From: HGM04593 sp045644465 | Lineage (GTDB): Bacteria > Bacteroidota > Bacteroidia > Bacteroidales > Bacteroidaceae | NCBI GenBank assembly: GCA_045644465.1 | Contig: JAZRGV010000023.1 | Span: 1-64,000, forward strand | Direction: 5' to 3' | DNA length: 64,000 bases | Shown here: piece by piece, positions 18,795 to 27,024 of the stretch | Layout of the letters: each line of letters starts with the position of its first letter | Numbering within the stretch: position 1 is the first letter of the stretch | Program-made: the position numbers and the translations under genes | Notes under the pieces: generated by a model | Told to the model about the DNA's origin: nothing | Databases searched by the model: none | Seen by the model: the letters and a program-made list of their open reading frames with translations, nothing else

Positions 18795-19448
18795 TTATTT
18801 ATTTGTATGTTTTAGGAACAGACTCAAATCAAAATAGGCTCTGCGATACTGAAATTTATTGCTTGGCTCTACAACGATGATGTTACATAGCGTCTCGGTG
18901 TCGAGCTCGCGAGAAATCTCTTTCTCTATCTCCAATTCATGGAACAGAACGTAGTTCTGGTCGTCGGGAGTTATAACCTTGAAGGGCGAGTCGGCAGTGT
19001 TTCCCTTGCCATATTCCGTTATCATGCCTAAAATCTTCTGATATTTGTTGGCATATGAGTTGAATTCATCCTGACTCTTGCCTAATGCCTTTGACGATAC
19101 AAGCAAATTAAACAGTGCATTAAGGCTTACGGGGTTATATTCCATAATAATCTTTGCAGTGTTATATGCTTCGGCATGATTGCCGGCATCGTGAAATCTT
19201 TTCAGTGCCTTTTCGTTTTCGTCGTTGCCAGGGTTGTATTGTGGCAGGAATGCCTGTCCATAATATACCAGTGCTATGTCGTCGAGACGAATCATTGGGT
19301 CGTCGTTCTTGTATATTTCAACAATCTCGTCGAAATATTCGCGTTCATTCTTTACTATGTCCTCAATGGTGGCATAGTCCAGAATAACCTGTGCATTTGC
19401 AAAAAAAGCAACAAGGCACAATGCCAATGTTGTTATGAATTTATTCAT
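18795..19448 (-). CDS. DUF4919 domain protein, exported (217 aa)
   Basis: A Bacteroidota family of unknown function. Residues 1-19 (MNKFITTLALCLVAFFANA) are a type I signal peptide, so the mature protein is periplasmic or secreted. The body begins VILDYATIEDIVKNE and contains LVYYGQAFLPQYNPGNDE, typical of DUF4919, followed by a TPR-like helical segment (ALKRFHDAGNHAEAYNTAKIIM is part of it). It starts 4 bp after the amylase gene, the last gene of the run. No catalytic motif is recognised. Confidence 0.85.
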   Translation of the reverse strand: MNKFITTLALCLVAFFANAQVILDYATIEDIVKNEREYFDEIVEIYKNDDPMIRLDDIALVYYGQAFLPQYNPGNDENEKALKRFHDAGNHAEAYNTAKIIMEYNPVSLNALFNLLVSSKALGKSQDEFNSYANKYQKILGMITEYGKGNTADSPFKVITPDDQNYVLFHELEIEKEISRELDTETLCNIIVVEPSNKFQYRRAYFDLSLFLKHTNK

Positions 19449-19452
19449 ATCT

Positions 19453-21138
19453 TTAGAATTTGAATTTCAATATAACTCCGTTGTTTGCCGGCACGGTAAC
19501 CATTGTCTTGTCATATGGGTTGAATGTAACTTCAACAGTTTCACCGCTTAAAAGTTCTACAGCGTTTTGCTTGTCGTTGCTGTATGTTGCACCAAAGTAT
19601 GCAAAAGCCTCTTCGGGCACTGTTATGGCACACTCCTTATTGTTGTCGCTGAAGTTGGTAACAATAAGCAACAGCTCTTTGCCTTCGCCACGCAGATATG
19701 AGAAAATATGGTTGCTGTCGTATTGCTCGCAATGTGGGTTGGCATATTGTATTCCATAGTAAACTCCTTCGGATAGAGCCTTTTCCTTATTACAAAGGTT
19801 GAGCAAATGCGAGTAGAATGCTTGCAGGCTCTTCTCCTGTTCTGTAAGCTGTTCGCCTGAATAGTCGCCATTGCCTTTCCAGCGGCGTAAGGTGTCAACG
19901 CTCCAATAATCGAAGATTGTTGTTCGGCCATCAACACCACTGTAACCCTCCTTGTCCATGCCACGTTCGCCGAACTCCTGTCCTGCATAAAGCATAAATG
20001 GTTCGGTTCCTGTAGTTGCCGAAACAATGAGTGCTGCGAGTGCACGCTCGGCTTTTGCTGCAAAAAAGTCGGAAGCAATGCGTTGTTCGTCGTGATTCTC
20101 GAGAAATGTAAGCATATTCCCACGTATGTCCGATGTGCTTTGTAGCGCGTAACTAATGTCGCTAGCCGATGTCTGACCGTTCATAACAGCTCGCAGGGTG
20201 TCGTAAAGCCCCACCTTGTCATAAAGATAGTCGAAGTGCCCCTCCTTGATGAATGAACGGTATATGTGTGGCTGATAAATCTCTCCAATGAAGATTATGC
20301 CCGGGAATTCTTCCTTAATCTTTGCTACGGCCCAATTCCAAAATTCAACAGGAGTCATTTCCACCATGTCGCAACGGAATCCATCGATGCCCATAGCTGC
20401 CCAGTATCTAAGAATCTTGAGCATCTTTACCCATGTGTTAGGTACGGGTGAGAAGCAACGGTTGCCGGTGCGGTAATCTATGCCATAATTCAATTTAACT
20501 GTGTCGTACCAGTCATTACGGCCAGGAGAACCAAAGCAGTCGTTACCTGTTGCGCGTAGTGGAGTTTCGCTGTATTCCTCATCGGCACAATCCTTGGCAT
20601 CGAGGTTACATCCGAATGAACTATTGCCAAGATAGTAGAAGTTGTTGTGTCCAACGTAGAAAACATTTTTGTCGTCGTGTTCACCAAAACTGTATGTACC
20701 TTTTGGTGTGCAGTCGCTGTGATAGTGGCGTGCTACATGGTTGGGTATGAAGTCCATGATAACTTTCAAACCTGCTTTGTGTGTGCGGTCGATAAGCGCC
20801 TTGAACTCTTCGCGACGTCTTTCTACATCTACGGCAAGGTCGGGGTCATTGTCATAATAGTCTTTAATGGCATATGGCGAACCAGCTTCACCCTTTACAA
20901 TGGCGGGGTGGTCGGTTGGTATGCCATATCTGCTGTAGTTGCTGCGAGTGGTGTGTTCTATCACACCTGTGTACCACACGTGGGTTGCTCCTGTATTGCG
21001 TATTGCACGCAGTGCTTTGGGTGTGATGTCGTTGAATTTTCCACAACCGTTCTGTTCTATTGTTCCACCGGGAATGCAATTTGCATTGCTGTTACCAAAG
21101 AGTCTTGGAAGCAACTGATATATAATTATCTTTGACAT
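19453..21138 (-). CDS. Cytoplasmic GH13 alpha-amylase family glycosidase (561 aa)
   Basis: Hydrolyses or rearranges alpha-glucan links. The GH13 barrel is clear: VIMDFIPNHVARH (region I), GIDGFRCDMVE with nucleophile Asp257, FIGEIYQP with acid/base Glu286, and FLENHDEQR with Asp350. A beta-rich C-terminal domain follows from about residue 450. There is no signal peptide, so it acts in the cytoplasm, most likely on glycogen or imported maltodextrins. It is 22 bp downstream of fabD and 4 bp upstream of DUF4919, an unusual partner set. Exact specificity within GH13 cannot be told. Confidence 0.92.
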   Translation of the reverse strand: MSKIIIYQLLPRLFGNSNANCIPGGTIEQNGCGKFNDITPKALRAIRNTGATHVWYTGVIEHTTRSNYSRYGIPTDHPAIVKGEAGSPYAIKDYYDNDPDLAVDVERRREEFKALIDRTHKAGLKVIMDFIPNHVARHYHSDCTPKGTYSFGEHDDKNVFYVGHNNFYYLGNSSFGCNLDAKDCADEEYSETPLRATGNDCFGSPGRNDWYDTVKLNYGIDYRTGNRCFSPVPNTWVKMLKILRYWAAMGIDGFRCDMVEMTPVEFWNWAVAKIKEEFPGIIFIGEIYQPHIYRSFIKEGHFDYLYDKVGLYDTLRAVMNGQTSASDISYALQSTSDIRGNMLTFLENHDEQRIASDFFAAKAERALAALIVSATTGTEPFMLYAGQEFGERGMDKEGYSGVDGRTTIFDYWSVDTLRRWKGNGDYSGEQLTEQEKSLQAFYSHLLNLCNKEKALSEGVYYGIQYANPHCEQYDSNHIFSYLRGEGKELLLIVTNFSDNNKECAITVPEEAFAYFGATYSNDKQNAVELLSGETVEVTFNPYDKTMVTVPANNGVILKFKF

Positions 21139-21160
21139 AGTTCTGCTTTGTAGGTATTTA

Positions 21161-22036
21161 TTATGCGTTTCTGTTTGCTTGTATCTTTTTGATTAATCCT
21201 TGTAGTACATTACCGGGGCCACACTCGGTAAATTCTGTAGCTCCATTGTCTATCATATTCTGTATTGTTGCTGTCCATCGCACCGGTGAGGTGAGCTGTG
21301 CTATAAGGTTTGTTTTTATGGCTTCGGGTGAGGTGTAGGGGAGTGCATCTACATTCTGATATACGGGACAGCGTGGTGTCTTGAACTCGGTTTCGTTTAT
21401 TGCAGCTTCCAGTTCCTCTTTTGCAGGCTGCATCAGCGGAGAATGGAACGCACCGCTAACGCTCAATTGCAATGCTCGTTTCGCTCCAGCCTCTTTAAGC
21501 TTGTTGCAAGCCTCTTCAATACCTTCCATACTGCCGGAAATGACAACCTGTCCCGGGCAATTATAGTTGGCTGCAACAACAGTCTTGCCACTCTCGTTTA
21601 CCTCATTGCAAACATTCTCTATAGTGTTATCGTCAAGTCCAAGTATTGCAGCCATTGTAGATTGTTGCATTTCGCAGGCTTTTTGCATGGCAATAGCGCG
21701 TTTATATACAAGTTTCAAACCATCCTCGAAAGATAACGCTCCGGCAGCTGTAAGTGCCGAGAACTCTCCGAGCGAATGTCCGGCAACCATATCGGGAACG
21801 AACTCTTCTTCAAGCGACATGGCTGTTATCACTGAATGGATGAATACTGCAGGCTGCGTAACCTTTGTCTGGCGCAACTCCTCGTCGCTGCCGTTGAACA
21901 TTATATCTGTAATTCTGAAACCTAAGATTTCGTTTGCTTTTTCAAAATATTCTCTTGCGACAGGGTTGTTCTCATACAAATCCTTGCCCATACCGCTAAA
22001 CTGTGAACCTTGTCCTGTAAAAACAAATGCTTTCAT
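21161..22036 (-). CDS. fabD: Malonyl-CoA:ACP transacylase
   Basis: Loads malonyl groups onto acyl carrier protein for fatty acid synthesis. The start at 22036 (MKAFVFTGQGSQ) gives 291 residues and the canonical N-terminus; a further ATG at 22072 would add 12 residues not seen in the family. The GHSLG nucleophile motif holds Ser88; the catalytic histidine is in SGAFHSPLM, and QPAVFIHS and GPGNVLQGL are also typical. It sits apart from any other fab gene, between a lipoprotein gene (54 bp upstream) and the amylase gene. Confidence 0.96.
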   Translation of the reverse strand: MKAFVFTGQGSQFSGMGKDLYENNPVAREYFEKANEILGFRITDIMFNGSDEELRQTKVTQPAVFIHSVITAMSLEEEFVPDMVAGHSLGEFSALTAAGALSFEDGLKLVYKRAIAMQKACEMQQSTMAAILGLDDNTIENVCNEVNESGKTVVAANYNCPGQVVISGSMEGIEEACNKLKEAGAKRALQLSVSGAFHSPLMQPAKEELEAAINETEFKTPRCPVYQNVDALPYTSPEAIKTNLIAQLTSPVRWTATIQNMIDNGATEFTECGPGNVLQGLIKKIQANRNA

Positions 22037-22090
22037 TAGTGAGTGTTTTTGTTTAAACTCCGTTAACTCCATTAATGTTCAAACGAACAT

Positions 22091-22522
22091 TTACCACCTT
22101 ATTAAATAGTATCTATAATTTTCACATTCCATGATTAGTTGTTTGTTGTCCAATGTTAATACATTAAAAACAACTTTAGTGTCAAAAATCATGAATTGTT
22201 TTAAATCGTTAAGTGTGGCAACGTATTTTTCATTTGGGAAATTACGAAGTCCATCTATAGTTACTGTTTTCTCTTGTTCGTTATAATATAGATTTCCTAA
22301 ATAACGTAGCGGGTTGTTTGTTTCGTTCTGTTTGCTGATGAATGTCAAATTTCGCTGAAACGAATAATAAATCTCTTGCAGAATAGTAAAGTCTTCAGGA
22401 TTGTTTTTGTTTTCAACTTTTTGTAGCTGCCACATACCATCAAGATCGCCATTGATGTATACATTGTCGCAAGCAGAAAGTATGAATGTTAAAGATAAAA
22501 ACAGGTATATAATCTTTTTCAT
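22091..22522 (-). CDS. Lipocalin-like lipoprotein (143 aa)
   Basis: A lipoprotein signal peptide ends in LSAC (Cys18), so the mature protein is lipid-anchored in the envelope. The remainder is beta-rich with GMWQLQKVE near the start, the opening strand pattern of lipocalin-like domains common in Bacteroidota, but no ligand can be inferred. It is 10 bp downstream of the Wzi-like gene and is probably co-transcribed with it. Low GC compared with fabD next door. Confidence 0.75.
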   Translation of the reverse strand: MKKIIYLFLSLTFILSACDNVYINGDLDGMWQLQKVENKNNPEDFTILQEIYYSFQRNLTFISKQNETNNPLRYLGNLYYNEQEKTVTIDGLRNFPNEKYVATLNDLKQFMIFDTKVVFNVLTLDNKQLIMECENYRYYLIRW

Positions 22523-22532
22523 AATTCATAAT

Positions 22533-24152
22533 TTATTTGAAGAACGATCCTACATGTGTTATTGTAAACATTAGTCCTATGTTTTCACCAATCATATCGC
22601 TTTTGTCGTAACCTAATGATATGGTGCCTAACCATTGCGTGTCTTTAGGCATACATGTTACCTCGGCCAAAACAGATGTTGTATATTTCTTTTTGCTGAA
22701 TGGGTTTGCATATGTACCCCAATTTTCACTGTATGTGTATTTTAGCCTATAGGCAAATGGAATCTTTGTATCAATTATACCATTTATACCAATATTGTGT
22801 GCTATAAGTCTGTTACTGCTAAATACTAAACTGCCATTCTTATTATATGCTGTTGATATTACAAGAGGCGTTCCTATACCCATTCCCCAATGATGCCATC
22901 CTGGGTATATACCATGATTGAGATAGTTATCACAACCATCCATCTGGTCATAGAAATACTTGCTTGGGTCGTGATATAGTGCACCGCTTTGGTCACGTGT
23001 AGTAAGGAATTCATATCTGATATTTGATATGAACGGTAAAATGTTTGATTTGTTTGCGATATTTATTCCTACCAACATGTCTCGCCAAGGATATATTAAT
23101 GTTCTTCTTTTGCCCTCGTTGTTCATCTGATATTCAAAAAAGAACAATTGCGAGAAATCTTCGAACATATGTTCACCATATAGTCTGATTTCTAAAGGTT
23201 TGGTATGTATGGTAAATGCAGCATGCCAACAACCTATTTGGTTTCCCGAAATATTTGCCTGTTCATCCATTGGAGTATCTTCGCTGCCGCTCATAGGGAT
23301 GAAAGCCTTTATAAAATCGGAAAATTTGGTAGGCATTTTTACAGTTCCATACACGGTGTTGTAAGTCTTACCACCGAACTGTGTGTGCATCTCAAGTCCA
23401 CCATCAAATGTTAACGGGAACTTGGACGGTTTTCCAATACTTAAGAAACCTGCTTTTCCATGATATAAAATGTTCTCTCCGTATTTTATTCTTGGATTTA
23501 TTTCTAATAATTGTTTTTGATAATTTTCATCAGTGAAGAAACCATACGATATGTAAGCTCTGACTTTTAGCCACTCGTTGGTTCCTTTTATTGTTACAAA
23601 ATCGGGGATTTCTATTCTTATTTGAGGAATAGGGCGGCCATTGCCGCTGAATATTAAACCACCGCTTCCCAAATTGCTGAATTGGTTGCTGAATAAATAC
23701 GGATAGTATCGGTTTACTGTGTTGAAGTTTGTGTTCTCGCTCATTAGTTTTCGTTGGAAATATTCCTGTTCACCCCATCTTTCTTTACTTCCGATAGAAA
23801 GTGTCAGCCATTTCCAACTCAATTCGCCAAATGCTTGTTGGAACGATATGGTCGAGTTCTGATTATATCCGGCAATAACATCGGCTGTAATGTTGTATTT
23901 GAAATTGTTTTTCTTGCCGAAAACGTTATTGTAGCTCATTCCGTAGCGGGCGTAACCACTTGTGCAATTTACTGCCGATATTGCATTCTTGTTTGCTGTA
24001 AACCAAAATGGTGCATATTCTCCGTTCGAGGCAATAGCATTTGCTTGAGCATAGTATCTAAAATCTCCCTTTTGGGCATTAATAGATATAGTGCTGAACG
24101 AAATGGCAATAATAAGAAGAATTTTGTTTAGTAAACAATTCGTTTTATGCAT
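22533..24152 (-). CDS. Wzi-family capsule assembly outer-membrane protein (539 aa)
   Basis: The signal peptide ends near residue 26 (ISINAQ). The rest is rich in alternating hydrophobic strands with many Tyr, Phe, Trp and Asn, ending in a C-terminal strand with final aromatic Phe, as in outer-membrane beta-barrels. The segment GEYAPFWFTANKNA at the start of the mature protein and LGSGGLIFSGNGRPIPQIRI are characteristic of the Bacteroidota Wzi-like family, whose enterobacterial member binds capsule polysaccharide at the surface. No capsule synthesis genes lie in the window. First gene of the five-gene minus-strand run; TATATTCG at 24201-24194 (minus) may be its -7 element. Confidence 0.88.
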   Translation of the reverse strand: MHKTNCLLNKILLIIAISFSTISINAQKGDFRYYAQANAIASNGEYAPFWFTANKNAISAVNCTSGYARYGMSYNNVFGKKNNFKYNITADVIAGYNQNSTISFQQAFGELSWKWLTLSIGSKERWGEQEYFQRKLMSENTNFNTVNRYYPYLFSNQFSNLGSGGLIFSGNGRPIPQIRIEIPDFVTIKGTNEWLKVRAYISYGFFTDENYQKQLLEINPRIKYGENILYHGKAGFLSIGKPSKFPLTFDGGLEMHTQFGGKTYNTVYGTVKMPTKFSDFIKAFIPMSGSEDTPMDEQANISGNQIGCWHAAFTIHTKPLEIRLYGEHMFEDFSQLFFFEYQMNNEGKRRTLIYPWRDMLVGINIANKSNILPFISNIRYEFLTTRDQSGALYHDPSKYFYDQMDGCDNYLNHGIYPGWHHWGMGIGTPLVISTAYNKNGSLVFSSNRLIAHNIGINGIIDTKIPFAYRLKYTYSENWGTYANPFSKKKYTTSVLAEVTCMPKDTQWLGTISLGYDKSDMIGENIGLMFTITHVGSFFK

Positions 24153-24318
24153 CTAATGTTATATAAATAATTATTGAACAATTTTACAACTTGCGAATAT
24201 AATAAATTAAATTTATAAATATAGTATTCGTGTTTGTTAAATTGCTCTTTGTAATATTTTGTGTTTTTGTTATAAGTGTTTTCGATAACAGCTATCGTAA
24301 AAACAAATAGTATAGCAA

Positions 24319-24349
24319 TGTGAAAAAAGGTTTATAGATTGTAATTTTG
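24319..24349 (+). promoter_or_regulatory. Putative promoter of the DASS transporter gene
   Basis: TGTG (24319-24322), a 19-bp spacer and TAATTTTG (24342-24349) fit the Bacteroidota promoter except for one base in the -33 element. The ATG follows 58 bp later. Confidence 0.55.
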
Positions 24350-24407
24350 TGCAAAATTTGTGATATTAGGTTTTAGGACAAAATATTCATTTAATAATTA
24401 ACCAATT

Positions 24408-25901
24408 ATGTTTAAAAATTTCCCGGGATACAAGGTTCTTGAGAAGCTTCAGAAGAACAAATCCCACAAGAGAGAGAGGAGATTCCCTCTTAATGTAATC
24501 AAATTTATTTTTATTGCAGTAATTTCAATCGTAGTGGCAATGTTGCCTTCATCAACTTTCGGTATTGAAGGTCTTACAGATGTACACCAGCGCATTATTG
24601 CTTTGTTTGTGTTTGCCGCACTTATGTGGCTTACCGAAGCTATGCCTTCATGGGTAACATCAATGATTGTAGTTACTGTTATGTTGCTTACTGTGTCAAC
24701 AAGTGCATTCAACTTCCTTCGTCCAGAGGGTAATGCAGGATTGGTACCTTTCAAGAGCATTATGGCTTGTTTCTCAAACCCTACAATCATGCTCTTTATC
24801 GGTGGTTTCGTGCTTGCTATCGGTTTGACAAAGGTTAAGCTCGATGTGGCTCTTGCACGTGTTTTGTTAAAGCCTTTCGGTACACGCTCTGAGGTTGTTT
24901 TGCTTGGTTTTATCCTTGTAACAGCAATATTCTCGGCATTTGTGAGCAACACTGCTACAGCTGCTATGATGTTGGCATTCCTTACACCTGTGCTCCGCTC
25001 TTTGCCTGCCGACGGTAAAGGACGTATAGCACTTGCTCTTGCAATTCCTGTAGGTGCAAACCTTGGTGGTATGATTACTCCTATCGGTACTCCTCCTAAC
25101 ATGATTGCTCTCGACTACCTTGCTTCACAGGGTATGGGTATCAGCTTTGTGGATTGGACAATAAAGATGGCTCCATTCGTGATTATTCTTCTTTTGCTTT
25201 CTTGGTTGCTTCTCCGCTTCATGTTCCCATTCAAACAAAAGAACATTAAGATTGAGATTGAAGGTGATATCCGTTGGGATTTCAAGACATGGTCTGTTGT
25301 TGCCGCATTTGCAATCACCATCTTCATGTGGATGTTCGGTACAGACCTTTGGGGCGTAGATACCAACGTTGTAGCTATGATTCCTATTGCAATCTTCTGT
25401 GCTACAGGTATTCTTACACGTCGTGACCTTGAGGAAATCAACTGGAGCGTTCTTTGGATGGTAGCCGGTGGTTTTGCTCTTGGCGTTGCATTGAACTACA
25501 AGGATGCAAGTTCTGTAAGTTTGAGCAGCCTTATCGTTGAGTCTGTTCCATTTGATAACTTCTCACCAATTGTTGTTATGATTCTTGCAGGTCTCATCTG
25601 CTTTGGTTTCTCTAACTTCATTTCTCACTCGGCAGCTACATCATTGCTCGTTCCTGTATTGGGCGTGGTAGCAAGCGGTCTTGGTACTGCTCTTGATGGT
25701 GTAGGTGGTCCTCAGGCTATGTTGGTTGGTATTGCCATTGCATCATCAGTTTCAATGATTCTGCCTATCAGTACACCTCCTAATGCCATTGCTCACTCAA
25801 CTGGTTTCATTGAGCAAAAGGATATGATGAAGGTTGGTATCATCGTTGGTCTCATGGGTCTTGTACTTGGTTATGCGATGTTGATATTCATCGGTTTCTA
25901 A
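24408..25901 (+). CDS. DASS/SLC13 family sodium-coupled anion transporter (497 aa)
   Basis: An inner-membrane symporter for dicarboxylates, citrate or sulfate. About 11-12 hydrophobic helices are visible. The paired sodium/substrate signatures of the family are present: SNTAT (180-184) with TPPN (228-231), and the second-half SHSAATS (406-412) with ISTPPNAIAHS. The exact anion is uncertain; C4-dicarboxylates would fit the nearby malic enzyme and aspartate modules, which is only inference. A terminator hairpin follows the stop, and a LysR regulator gene is immediately downstream and may respond to the same substrate. Confidence 0.93.
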   Translation: MFKNFPGYKVLEKLQKNKSHKRERRFPLNVIKFIFIAVISIVVAMLPSSTFGIEGLTDVHQRIIALFVFAALMWLTEAMPSWVTSMIVVTVMLLTVSTSAFNFLRPEGNAGLVPFKSIMACFSNPTIMLFIGGFVLAIGLTKVKLDVALARVLLKPFGTRSEVVLLGFILVTAIFSAFVSNTATAAMMLAFLTPVLRSLPADGKGRIALALAIPVGANLGGMITPIGTPPNMIALDYLASQGMGISFVDWTIKMAPFVIILLLLSWLLLRFMFPFKQKNIKIEIEGDIRWDFKTWSVVAAFAITIFMWMFGTDLWGVDTNVVAMIPIAIFCATGILTRRDLEEINWSVLWMVAGGFALGVALNYKDASSVSLSSLIVESVPFDNFSPIVVMILAGLICFGFSNFISHSAATSLLVPVLGVVASGLGTALDGVGGPQAMLVGIAIASSVSMILPISTPPNAIAHSTGFIEQKDMMKVGIIVGLMGLVLGYAMLIFIGF

Positions 25902-25928
25902 TTAAGTGAAATTATTCTTTTAAATATT

Positions 25929-25965
25929 TCTGCTCCGCATAATTCGTTATGTGGAGCAGATTTCT
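25929..25965 (+). terminator. Terminator of the DASS transporter gene
   Basis: TCTGCTCCGCATAA pairs with TTATGTGGAGCAGA (one mismatched pair) around TTCG, followed by TTTCTT. It lies 28 bp past the stop. The loop TTCG is also the -33 element of the downstream LysR promoter. Confidence 0.75.
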
Positions 25966-25973
25966 TATATTCG
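25943..25973 (+). promoter_or_regulatory. Putative promoter of the LysR gene, embedded in the upstream terminator
   Basis: TTCG (25943-25946), a 19-bp spacer and TATATTCG (25966-25973) match the Bacteroidota promoter with C in place of T in both boxes. The spacer is the 3' arm of the terminator hairpin. Transcription would start near 25980, giving a leader of about 14 nt. Confidence 0.55.
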
Positions 25974-25993
25974 CATCCGCAAAAAAAGCATAT

Positions 25994-26899
25994 ATGGAAC
26001 TTCGTCAACTTAAATATTTTGTTAAGAGTGCTGAATACTTGAATTTCTCGGTAGCTGCAAAGCATCTGTATATAACACAGAGTACACTCTCGCAGCAGAT
26101 AAAACAGCTCGAATATGAGCTTGGCTTCGAACTCTTTTTGCGTAACAGTCGTCACATAGTGCTTACCGAAGCCGGTGAAGAATTTCTGCCATTTGCACGC
26201 AAGACAATAATTGATGCCGAAGATGCGGTGCAACGTCTTAATGACTTACAGCATGTTAAGGTTGGTACGTTAAGGGTTGGTGTAACATATAGTCTTAGTA
26301 CGGTGCTTACCGAAGGACTTGTCTCTTTTATGAAAGAGTTTCCCGGTATCAAACTCGAAATATTTTATAAAACAGTTGACGAATTGCTGACACTTCTGCG
26401 TGAACGCAAAGTGGATTTTGTTCTCTCGTACAAACCATTATGCGAAGCATCTGATATCGAATCCATGCCTCTGTTCGAGAATGCTCTTGCTTTGGTTGTA
26501 AGTAAAGAACACTCATTTGCCAAGCTTAATAAAATAAAGTTGAATGACATTGTGGGGCTGCCTTTGATTCTTCCTTCAAAAGGATTACAAGCGCGTATGA
26601 TGCTTGACAGACTTCTTGAAGGAACAGATGTTTGCCTTGCTTCTAAACTAGAACTCAATGAGACTAATATCTTACTGCAGATGGTGGCTACAGGTAACTA
26701 TGCTACAATATTGTCAACCTCTGCGGTCTTTGGCAAAACACGCTTCAAGGCAATACCGCTTGATGAACATGGAAATGTGATGGAGGCTTCGTTACTGACT
26801 CTTAGAGGAGCATATCAGAAGGCTTCTGCAAAAGAATTTATAAATATTCTATTGAACACCGAAGCTGTTAAACGTAGGCTGATAGATATGTTCGAATAA
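25994..26899 (+). CDS. LysR family transcriptional regulator (301 aa)
   Basis: The start at 25994 (MELRQLKYFVKSAEYLNFS) is the family-typical N-terminus; an upstream TTG/ATG-like extension to 25949 would precede the mapped promoter. Residues 1-60 are the winged helix-turn-helix (AAKHLYITQSTLSQQIKQLE) and about 90-295 the periplasmic-binding-like effector domain (TLRVGVTYSL onward). It follows the DASS transporter gene on the same strand, so it may control transport of the same compound, but LysR genes more often regulate a divergent neighbour, which is absent here. Confidence 0.93.
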   Translation: MELRQLKYFVKSAEYLNFSVAAKHLYITQSTLSQQIKQLEYELGFELFLRNSRHIVLTEAGEEFLPFARKTIIDAEDAVQRLNDLQHVKVGTLRVGVTYSLSTVLTEGLVSFMKEFPGIKLEIFYKTVDELLTLLRERKVDFVLSYKPLCEASDIESMPLFENALALVVSKEHSFAKLNKIKLNDIVGLPLILPSKGLQARMMLDRLLEGTDVCLASKLELNETNILLQMVATGNYATILSTSAVFGKTRFKAIPLDEHGNVMEASLLTLRGAYQKASAKEFINILLNTEAVKRRLIDMFE

Positions 26900-26970
26900 A
26901 GAATATTCAATGATAACTTTTCTAATACGAGAAGCACTTGTCTTGTCAATAGATATATAAATGTGGAGAT

Positions 26971-27012
26971 AAATCAAAAGGCTGACGGAAATTTCCGTCA
27001 GCCTTTTGATTT
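26971..27012. terminator. Perfect 42-bp palindromic bidirectional terminator
   Basis: Each half reads AAATCAAAAGGCTGACGGAAA or its T-rich complement, giving a 21-bp stem with A-rich and T-rich ends. It lies between the convergent LysR and DPP-IV genes, 13 bp before the DPP-IV stop on the minus strand, and serves both. Confidence 0.88.
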
Positions 27013-27024
27013 ATGCAGTTTTTC

